From: Lacisediminihabitans changchengi
GTDB lineage: Bacteria; Actinomycetota; Actinomycetes; Actinomycetales; Microbacteriaceae
Reading direction: 5' to 3'
DNA: 64,000 nt
Assembly (NCBI RefSeq): GCF_016634425.1
Contig: NZ_JAEPES010000002.1
Span: 434,001 to 498,000 of the forward strand
Positions 21,114 to 28,900 of this stretch are shown piece after piece. The notes under the pieces are model-generated. The model was given only the letters and a program-made list of their open reading frames with translations. It searched no databases and was not told the DNA's origin. How positions within the stretch are numbered: position 1 is the stretch's first letter; the number at the start of each line of letters is the position of its first letter. The translations under genes and the position numbers were made by a program.

Positions 21114-21119
21114 TATGGT
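21114..21119 (+). promoter_or_regulatory. -10 element, leaderless start of the aldehyde dehydrogenase
   Basis: TATGGT is followed by GGAGGC and the ATG at 21126, a 6-nt spacing. GGAGG is only 1 nt from the ATG, so a leaderless transcript is more likely than normal ribosome binding. Confidence 0.55.
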
Positions 21120-21125
21120 GGAGGC

Positions 21126-22556
21126 ATGAGCGAGCTGCGCAACTTCATCAATGGCGAGTACGTCGAGGCGAAAAGCGACGGTGGGTTCGACCTCATCGAC
21201 CCCGCGACCGAGGGCGTGTATGGCACCTCTCCGGTCTCGGGACGAGAGGATGTCGACGCCGCGTTCCAGGCGGCGGCCGCGGCCTTCGAGAGCTGGGGCG
21301 AGACCACGCCGGGGGAACGTCAACTCGCGCTGTTCCGCATCGCCGACGCGATGGAGGCCCGCGCCGACGAGTTCGCGAACGTGGAGTCGAAAGACACCGG
21401 AAAGCCGCGCGCCTCGTTGGTCCAAGACGAGATCCTGCTGTCGGTCGACCAGATCCGATTCTTCGCCGGGGAGGCCCGTCACTTGAGCGGCATGGCCTCC
21501 GCCGAGTACATGAAGGACCACACCTCGCAGCTCCGGCGCGAACCGATCGGTGTGATCGGCCAGGTCACCCCGTGGAACTACCCGCTCAACATGGCGGTCT
21601 GGAAGTTCGCCCCGGCGATCGCTGCCGGCAACACCACGGTGCTGAAGCCGAGCGACACCACCCCGTCGTCGACCCTACTGCTCGCCGAAGTGGCCGCGGA
21701 ATTCCTGCCGAAGGGCGTGCTCAACGTGATCACCGGCGACCGCACCACCGGTGCCGCGATGATCGAGCACAAGACACCGCAGATGGTGTCGATCACCGGA
21801 TCGGTGCGCGCCGGTATGGAGGTGGCGCGCGCCGCGGCCAGCGATCTCAAACGCGTGCATCTCGAGCTCGGCGGCAAGGCCCCGGTGATCGTGTTCGACG
21901 ACGCCGACATCGCGCTCGCCGTGGAGGGCATCGCCACCGCCGGCTACTTCAACGCCGGCCAGGACTGCACCGCCGCCACCCGGGTGCTGGTGCAGGCGGG
22001 AATCCACGACGAGTTCGTTGCCGCGCTCGCCGCCTACGCCCGTGAGAACGCGAAGACCGGCGCGCCGGATGCGGACGGCATCCTGTTCGGCCCGGTCAAC
22101 AACGCCAACCAACTCGCCCAGGTGACGGGCTTCATCGACCGGCTGCCCGACAACGCGACCATCGAGCTCGGTGGACATCGCCAGGGCAGCACCGGCTACT
22201 TCCACGAGGCCACCATCGTCTCCGGGCTGCTGCAGAGTGACGAGGCGGTGCAGCGCGAGATCTTCGGGCCCGTCATCACCGTGCAGAAGTTCACCGACGA
22301 GGCCCAGGCGCTCGAGTGGGCGAACGGCGTGCAGTACGGCCTGTCGTCGAGCGTTTGGACCGAGAACCACGGCCGCGCCATGCGCTTCGCCAAGCGCCTC
22401 GATTTCGGCTGCGTCTGGATCAACACCCACATCCCGCTGGTGGCCGAGATGCCGCACGGTGGGTTCAAGCACTCCGGGTACGGCAAGGATCTCTCCAGCT
22501 ACGGGTTCGAGGACTACACGCGCGTCAAGCACGTGATGTCGTACATCGGCGGCTGA
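21126..22556 (+). CDS. Gamma-aminobutyraldehyde dehydrogenase
   Basis: A 476-residue NAD(P)-dependent aldehyde dehydrogenase that would oxidise 4-aminobutyraldehyde to GABA. Visible are GQVTPWNYPLNMAVWKFAPA, the general-base glutamate in HLELGGKAPVIVF and the catalytic cysteine in FNAGQDCTAATRVLV. The start is ATG at 21126; the frame is open for about 300 bp further upstream but is not coding there, since it runs antisense through the Lrp gene. Divergence from the aminotransferase/Lrp operon and the shared operator region support the polyamine role. It ends 2 bp before the FHA gene, so the two may be co-transcribed. Confidence 0.92.
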   Translation: MSELRNFINGEYVEAKSDGGFDLIDPATEGVYGTSPVSGREDVDAAFQAAAAAFESWGETTPGERQLALFRIADAMEARADEFANVESKDTGKPRASLVQDEILLSVDQIRFFAGEARHLSGMASAEYMKDHTSQLRREPIGVIGQVTPWNYPLNMAVWKFAPAIAAGNTTVLKPSDTTPSSTLLLAEVAAEFLPKGVLNVITGDRTTGAAMIEHKTPQMVSITGSVRAGMEVARAAASDLKRVHLELGGKAPVIVFDDADIALAVEGIATAGYFNAGQDCTAATRVLVQAGIHDEFVAALAAYARENAKTGAPDADGILFGPVNNANQLAQVTGFIDRLPDNATIELGGHRQGSTGYFHEATIVSGLLQSDEAVQREIFGPVITVQKFTDEAQALEWANGVQYGLSSSVWTENHGRAMRFAKRLDFGCVWINTHIPLVAEMPHGGFKHSGYGKDLSSYGFEDYTRVKHVMSYIGG

Positions 22557-22558
22557 CC

Positions 22559-23269
22559 GTGACCGGCCTCGGTCCCGAAACCCCCGACGAGGAGACACTC
22601 ATCCGCCCTCGCGTGTCTCCAAAAGAGAAGAGTCCGACAGAGACGAGTCCGACAGAGACGAGTCCGACAGAGACGACGGATGCCGCGGACTCGAGCATCG
22701 ACGCCGACACCGTCATCCGCGTCCCGCCGCCGACAGCCCCGACTCGGCACGCCCAGACTCCGCCAGCCCAGCCTCCGCACGCCCAGACTCCGCCAGCCCA
22801 GACTCCGCCAGCCCCGGCCACGGCCCCGCCCGCTCTCGTCGAACCCGCCGAGCCCGTGGCCCCGCCCATCGAGGAGGTGCTGTACCCGCTGACTCCGCCG
22901 CGCGAGCGCGTTTTCGCCTACGGATTCCGGGTGAACAACGGTCGGGCGGTGTCGCTCGAGAGTCCGGTGCTGATCGGTCGCGCTCCCACGCCGCCGCGCA
23001 TACCGACCGGGGAACGCCCCGTGCTCGCCCGGGTGGAATCCCCGAACAAGGAGGTGTCGGGTACGCACCTCGAACTTCGTCAGCATGGCGCCCTGGTGAT
23101 CGCCACCGACCTGCGCTCGACCAACGGTACGACGGTTACCCCGCCGGGACGGGGGACTCAGAAACTGCGCCAGGGCGAGTCGGTGGTCGTGCAGCCCGGT
23201 ACCGTTATCGACATCGGCGACAGTAACGTCGTCGAGATCCTCCCGCTGCAGAGCCGCGAGAGTGACTAG
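22559..23269 (+). CDS. FHA-domain protein with in-frame pentapeptide repeats
   Basis: A 236-residue cytoplasmic protein. An N-terminal low-complexity half contains repeated SPTET units and Pro/Ala/Gln repeats. A C-terminal FHA domain (about residues 120-230) follows, with the motifs VLIGRAP, VSGTHLELRQHG and DLRSTNGTTV, which bind phosphothreonine. Threonines at ETLIRP and DTVIRV resemble kinase target sites that FHA proteins carry. The start is GTG at 22559, 2 bp after the dehydrogenase stop and without a visible ribosome site. It opens the phosphatase-kinase-FN3 gene group and probably reads phosphorylation by the kinase two genes on. Confidence 0.88.
   Translation: MTGLGPETPDEETLIRPRVSPKEKSPTETSPTETSPTETTDAADSSIDADTVIRVPPPTAPTRHAQTPPAQPPHAQTPPAQTPPAPATAPPALVEPAEPVAPPIEEVLYPLTPPRERVFAYGFRVNNGRAVSLESPVLIGRAPTPPRIPTGERPVLARVESPNKEVSGTHLELRQHGALVIATDLRSTNGTTVTPPGRGTQKLRQGESVVVQPGTVIDIGDSNVVEILPLQSRESD
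22631..22675 (+). repeat. Three exact 15-bp tandem units inside the FHA gene
   Basis: The unit AGTCCGACAGAGACG occurs at 22631, 22646 and 22661 and encodes SPTET repeats without breaking the frame. A second, less regular 15-bp array follows at about 22745-22815, giving QTPPA-type repeats. Confidence 0.9.
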
Positions 23270-23335
23270 TTCCGCACATCCGCTCGGCGCCCAGCTCTCG
23301 GGATCGCCGCGCCGTCCCCGCCGGGAGGCACCACC

Positions 23336-24202
23336 GTGACCGAAGTAGGCCGCAGCAGCGCGGAACTCGCGCTGACACTTCCAGGTCGCGATGGGCCAGG
23401 GGTCCGATTGGCGTGGGCCGCCGCAACGGATGTCGGCCTCAGACGCAAACTCAATGAAGACAGTTACATCGCCGAATCGCCTATCTTCGCGGTCGCGGAC
23501 GGCATGGGCGGGCATTCCGCCGGGGACGTCGCCAGCGCCGCGGTGGTCAATCGGCTCGCTCTGGCTCTCGGCGCAGACTTCATCGAGCCCGCCGCGATAG
23601 AGCTCGCCCTTCACGACGCGACCGAAGACATCGCCCGCGCGGCGGAAGACCTGCCGCTCGGCGTCGGAACTACGGTGACCGGGGCTGCGTTGACCCTGCA
23701 CGAGGGGGAGCCGTACTGGGTGGTGTTCAACGTCGGTGACTCGCGGGTCTACGCCATCGAGCTCGACAGCGGCGAGCGACCCGGCACCCTCGGCGCCCTG
23801 GTGCAGGTCACCGTCGATCACTCGGTGGTGCAGGAGCTCGTCGCCGCGGGCCTGATCCGCCCGGAGGACGCCGAGTCGCACCCGGAGAGCAACGTCATCA
23901 CGCGTGCCGTCGGGTTCAATGCCGAACCGAGGATCGATTTCTGGGCGGTCCCGGCGCGCACCGGACTGCGCCTGCTGCTCTGCTCCGACGGGCTGAGTAA
24001 AGAGCTCGACGATCCGCAGATCTCCGGCCTGCTCACGCATGGTCTCAACCCGGCAGATACCGCTGCCGCGCTGGTCGCCGCCGCACTCGACAGTGGCGGC
24101 CGCGACAACGTGACCGCCGTGGTCGTCGACGTGGTCGCGAGCGATGGCGACTTCGAACTCGACGACACGACTCCACGCGCCGGTAGACGTCGCAGCGAGT
24201 AA
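23336..24202 (+). CDS. PP2C-family Ser/Thr protein phosphatase
   Basis: A 288-residue metal-dependent phosphatase of the PstP/PrpC type. The metal-binding motifs are intact: NEDSY, VADGMGGHSAGDVAS, NVGDSRVY, CSDGLSKELDD and GGRDNVTAVVVDV. It has no transmembrane segment, unlike mycobacterial PstP, so it is cytoplasmic. The start is GTG at 23336 with GGGAGG 6 nt upstream. It lies between the FHA gene and the Ser/Thr kinase and is expected to reverse that kinase's phosphorylations. Confidence 0.94.
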   Translation: MTEVGRSSAELALTLPGRDGPGVRLAWAAATDVGLRRKLNEDSYIAESPIFAVADGMGGHSAGDVASAAVVNRLALALGADFIEPAAIELALHDATEDIARAAEDLPLGVGTTVTGAALTLHEGEPYWVVFNVGDSRVYAIELDSGERPGTLGALVQVTVDHSVVQELVAAGLIRPEDAESHPESNVITRAVGFNAEPRIDFWAVPARTGLRLLLCSDGLSKELDDPQISGLLTHGLNPADTAAALVAAALDSGGRDNVTAVVVDVVASDGDFELDDTTPRAGRRRSE

Positions 24203-24408
24203 CCGCCCGAATACCCCCCCCCCAAACGGGGGATGCGAAACGGCGCGCTCATCAGCACTTTGGTCGCGGGCTCCTGGCGGTGGCGTGCCTACAATAGACA
24301 ACGGGCGGGGCGCCGTCCGTGCTGGGCGCAACCGTGCCGGAGCGACAGTGCCCCGATGGCACGCCCTTCGCGGGGAGCTCGCAGCTGAACGCAGGGAAGG
24401 GGAGAGCC
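24203..24408 (+). promoter_or_regulatory. Kinase upstream region with -10 element and C10 run
   Basis: The 206-bp gap holds ten consecutive C at 24214-24223, followed after AAA by GGGGG, which can form a short GC hairpin. TACAAT at 24290-24295 is a good -10 hexamer and gives a leader of about 110 nt before the kinase GTG. GGAAGGGGAG in front of the GTG is a clear ribosome site. No gene is seen here. Confidence 0.55.
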
Positions 24409-25887
24409 GTGGCCCGCCGTCTTCCCTCGCAACCGCCCATCCTTCCCGGCTTCGCGCACATCCACGTTCTCGGCTCGGGCGGTTTCGCCGACGTCTTCCT
24501 GTACGAGCAGAACATGCCGCGTCGTCAGGTCGCCGTCAAGGTGATGCTGAGCGAGGTGGTCAACGACCAGGTGCGCCAGATGTTTCAGGCCGAGGCCAAC
24601 CTGATGGCCCAGCTGAGCTCGCATCCGTCGATCCTCACGGTCTACCAGGCGAGTGTTTCTGCCGACGGCCGACCGTACCTGGTGATGGAGCTCTGCTCCT
24701 CGGCGTTGAGCGAGCGATACCGCCGAGAGCGCATTCCGGTGCCGGAGGTGCTGCAGATCGCCGTGAAGATCGGCAGCGCGATCGAGACCGCTCACCGCGC
24801 CGGGGTGCTGCACCGTGACATCAAGCCGTCGAACATCCTGCTGACGGCGTACGGACACCCGGTGCTCTCCGACTTCGGTATCGCGTCGACGCTGACCGAG
24901 TTCGAGGCGACCGAGTCGGTGGGAATGTCGATCCCGTGGTCGGCGCCCGAAGTGCTCATGGATGAAACTCCAGGCAGCATCGGGTCGGAGGTCTGGGCCT
25001 TCGCCGCCACGGTGTACTCGCTGCTGGCCGGACGCTCGCCGTTCGAGGTACCGGGGGAGTCGAACAAGTCAGCCGATCTCATCGGTCGGATCAATCGGGC
25101 CAAGGCGCAGCCGATCGGGCGTTCCGATGTGCCACGCAGCCTCGAACAGCTGCTGCAGCGGGGGATGTCGCGCAAGCCGGACGCGCGCCCCACGAGCGTG
25201 ATCGAAATGGTGCGCGAGTTGCAGGCGATCGAGACCGAACTCGGCGTGCCGCAGACCGCCATCGAGGTCGAAATGGACGATTGGGCACTTGCCACCGTCT
25301 CCGACGTCGAGGACCGTACCCGCGTTCGCGCGCTGGCGGGCGTCGAGCCGCCGCGTGCCGGCCGCCGCCGCCGCCGAGCACCCGTCGCGGTGGGCTACTC
25401 CGGGGTGGGCACTATCCTCAAGCAGTCGAACCGCCAGAACACCGGACGTGGCCAGAGCGCTGCGGCTTCCGGTAGTGCGAGACAGAACAGCCAGCGCGGC
25501 AGTTCCGTTACCGAAGCGGCGACCACGAGCAGGAGAGTGCGCGCGTTCGTCTGGAGCCTGATCGCTGCCGCCGTGCTGGTGCTCGGGCTTGGCACGATCG
25601 CCACCGTCGTGCTGGTGCAGGCTAATTCGACCGACATCCCGAAGGTGGCGGACATCTCCGATCGGTCCAACTCCGACTCGGTGCAGTTCACCTGGGTCGA
25701 TCCTGGAGTCAAGTCTGGGGACCAGTACGAGGTGTCGACCCGCGACGGCCAATCGAGCCTGCAGACCACGCGCACCTATTCGGTAGACGCGTCACAGGGC
25801 CAGCGGGTCTGCATCACCGTCGCGGTCAATCGCGAGGGCAAGACCGGTCCGGCGAGCACCGAGAAGTGCGTGGATTTCTCCGGGTGA
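24409..25887 (+). CDS. Transmembrane Ser/Thr protein kinase with FN3-like ectodomain
   Basis: A 492-residue receptor-type kinase. The kinase domain (about residues 15-280) is complete: glycine loop LGSGGFADVFLYEQ, ATP-binding K44, catalytic D137 in HRDIKPSNILL and D155 in DFGIAS. A basic linker precedes one membrane helix at about 379-403. The external domain of about 85 residues (VQFTWVDPGVKSGDQYEV, CITVAVNREGKTGPAS) looks like one FN3 module with two cysteines, in place of PASTA repeats. GTG at 24409 is chosen for its ribosome site. The next gene encodes a large FN3/Ig-like protein, so ectodomain pairing is possible. It corresponds to Pkb2 of the bifidobacterial PFNA cluster. Confidence 0.93.
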   Translation: MARRLPSQPPILPGFAHIHVLGSGGFADVFLYEQNMPRRQVAVKVMLSEVVNDQVRQMFQAEANLMAQLSSHPSILTVYQASVSADGRPYLVMELCSSALSERYRRERIPVPEVLQIAVKIGSAIETAHRAGVLHRDIKPSNILLTAYGHPVLSDFGIASTLTEFEATESVGMSIPWSAPEVLMDETPGSIGSEVWAFAATVYSLLAGRSPFEVPGESNKSADLIGRINRAKAQPIGRSDVPRSLEQLLQRGMSRKPDARPTSVIEMVRELQAIETELGVPQTAIEVEMDDWALATVSDVEDRTRVRALAGVEPPRAGRRRRRAPVAVGYSGVGTILKQSNRQNTGRGQSAAASGSARQNSQRGSSVTEAATTSRRVRAFVWSLIAAAVLVLGLGTIATVVLVQANSTDIPKVADISDRSNSDSVQFTWVDPGVKSGDQYEVSTRDGQSSLQTTRTYSVDASQGQRVCITVAVNREGKTGPASTEKCVDFSG

Positions 25888-25902
25888 CGAACTCGTGACT
25901 CG

Positions 25903-25908
25903 TAAGCT
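25903..25908 (+). promoter_or_regulatory. -10 element of the large Ig-like/FN3 gene
   Basis: TAAGCT lies 9 nt before the ATG at 25918, in the 30-bp gap after the kinase. It would give a leader of only a few nucleotides. The gene may therefore be transcribed separately as well as with the kinase. Confidence 0.45.
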
Positions 25909-25917
25909 GAGGCTCTC

Positions 25918-28900
25918 ATGCTGAAGAAGTGGCTCGCAGCCCACCGTCCCCTGGTGATCAGTGCGGTGAGCGGAGCGGCGATCGCCAGCCTGGTGATCAC
26001 GCTGGCGGTGGTCTCCAGCGGCTACGCCGCACAGAAGGTCACTCTCGACGACGGTTCGGTCTGGGTATCGAACGGCACGTCCCAGGTGATCGGACGTGCC
26101 AACCCGCAGGTGCTCGCGCTCAACACCGTGGTCACCAGCACCGGAACGGACATCCAGGTGGTCCAGCACGGCGCGACCGTTCTGCTGTTCGACCGCACCG
26201 ACGCCAAGGTCGACATCGTCGATGCCGCGACCTCGAGCGTGCTCGACAGCGCCCCGCTGCCTCCCCAACAGCCCGAACTGTTCATCGCCGGAGACAACGT
26301 CGTCGTCGGCTCGGCAACAACCGGCCAGTTCTGGATCGTGGCGCTCGCCGACCTCGCGCACTTCGACGCACAGTCGCAACCGACCTTGAGCCTCGGTGCA
26401 GACTCCGTAGCCAGTGTGAGTCCCGACGGCGTGCTCTGGGTCTACTCGCACGCGGCTCACCAGGTCTATCGGGTCGATGCGGCGAACTCCGCCACCGTCG
26501 ACCGCACCTCCGGCGTCCGCTTCGGCGGTGATGTGGCGGATGTCTCCATCAGCTCGGTCGGCGAGAGCTGGGTGCTGCTCGATCGGGCCTCTCGCACACT
26601 GCGCACCGCGGGCGGCACCATCGATCTCGGCTCGCGAATCCCCGCCGACGGCGCCCCGGTACTGCAGCAGGCGAGTGCCGCGGGGGACACGGTGCTCGTG
26701 GGGTACTCGGGCGGTCTGCTCTCGGTGCCGATCGCCGGTGGCACCTCGACCGTGCTCGCGAGCGGTCACTCCGGCACCGCCGTCGCGCCGGCGATCGTGA
26801 ACGGCTGCAGCTACGCGGCGTGGTCTGACGGCACGGCGGACCGGCGCTGTGGCAGCAGCGGAAGCGTGCAACTGCACCTTCCCTCGCTGCCGGGCGGGGC
26901 ATCCCGACTCGCCTTCGTCGTCAACGGTGACACGGTCGTGCTCAACGATCCGCGCGGCGGCGGAACCTGGGCGGTGCAGCAGAACGGCCAGTACATCGGC
27001 AACTGGTCAGAGCTGATCACCGTGCGCCAAGACCAGCAGCAGGTGCAGGATGACAGCGAAGACACCCCGCCGGAATACGACAAGACCCAGACCCCTCCGG
27101 TGGCGGTCGATGATTCACTCGGCGCCCGCCCGGGTCGGTCGAGCGTGCTGCCGGTGCTACTCAACGACTACGACCCCAACGGCGACGTGCTTGTCATCAC
27201 CGACTTCACCCCGATCGAGGAGAGCATCGGTCATCTCGACCTGATCAACAACGCCCAACAGCTGCAGCTCACCCTGCTCCCCACCGCGAGCGGTTCGGTC
27301 GGCTTCGACTACACCATCAGCGACGGGCGGGGCGGCACGGCGAGCGCCCACGTCACGGTGGGCGTGCGGCAGCCCTCCGAGGATTCTCCGCCGGTGCAGG
27401 TGCGGCTGAGCAAGGCCCTGGTGGTCGAGGGCGGGAGGGTGACGACATCCGTTCTCGGGGACTGGGTCGACCCGGATGGCGACGCCTTCTATCTCGCCGG
27501 CGCATCGACCGCGGAACCCGACGGCGTCAGCTATAAGCCCGAGGGGAGTCTCGCCTTCGCCGAGGGGGGAGCAACGGGTGGCCTGCGATCGGTCACCCTG
27601 ATCGTCTCGGATGGTCGAGCGGATGGCACCGGCACGCTGAGCGTGACGGTCAAGGCCCCCGGGCAGCTGCCGATCATCACGGATCCGTTCCCGGTCTCGA
27701 CCTACGCCGACCAGGAGATCACCATCTCGCCGCTCGAGCACGTGCGCGGCGGGACGGGTGTGCTCCATCTCTCGAGCGTTCCGGCCAAGAGCGGATCGAC
27801 GATCGTGGCGAGCCTGGAGGCGGGGACATTCCGGTTCAGCAGCAGCCAGGTCGGCACGCACTACCTCGAATACGTGGTCAACGACGGCGATCAGACGGTC
27901 ACCGGCGAGATCCGGGTGGATGTCGCGGCCCCGCCGGACGCGAACACCAAGCCGATCACGATCCCCAAGACGATCTTCGTGCAGACGCTGAGCAGCCAGA
28001 CGGTCGATGTCGCCTCGACCGATATCGACCCGGCCGGGGGCGTGCTGCTGGTCACTGGCGTCTACAACGTGGCGCAGAACTCCGGCGTCCGTGCCGACGT
28101 CATCGAGCAGCGGGCGATCCGGGTCACGCTCACCGCGCCGCTCGACGATGGGCCGGTCGGCTTCAACTACCGCATCACCAACGGGCTTTCCGAAGCCGAG
28201 GGCGTGGTGACGGTGGTGCAGATCCCGGTACCGGCGAGGCTCCAGCCGCCAGTGGCGAACGACGATTCGGTGACCGTGCGTGTCGGTGACGCCATCGATA
28301 TCCCCGTTCTCGCCAACGACGTGCAGCCTGATGGCGAGGAGCTCACCCTCAATCCGCTGCTCTCGATCGGTTTGAAAGGTGATTCGGGCCTGTTGTTCGC
28401 CTCCGGCGACAAGCTCCGCTATCTCGCCCCGCAGAAGACCGGCGACTTCTCCGCCGTCTACGAGATCTCCGGCCCCGACGGTCAGGTCGCTCAGGCTCAG
28501 GTCAAGATCGCTGTGCGAGAACCGGTCGCGTCGACGAACAACCCGCCGGTTCCGGCGACGGTGGTCGGCCGTGTGCTGGCGGGGCAGAAGGTGCGCGTCT
28601 CGATCCCGCTGACCGGGATCGACCCCGACGGCGACTCGGTGCAGCTGCTCGGGCAGGAGACGAACCCCGACAAGGGCTCGGTCACCCTCACCGGTCCCGA
28701 CTTCTTCGACTACCAGGCGGGTGACTATTCCGCCGGAACCGACACCTTCACCTACACCGTCATCGACGCGCTCGGCGCGCGCGCGACCGGCACCGTGCGC
28801 ATCGGAATCAGTCCGAAATCGGAGGGTGCGCGCAATCCGGTCGCCGTCGAGGACGAGGTGACGGCGCGGCCGGGCGCCACCGTCTCGGTTCAGGTGCTCG

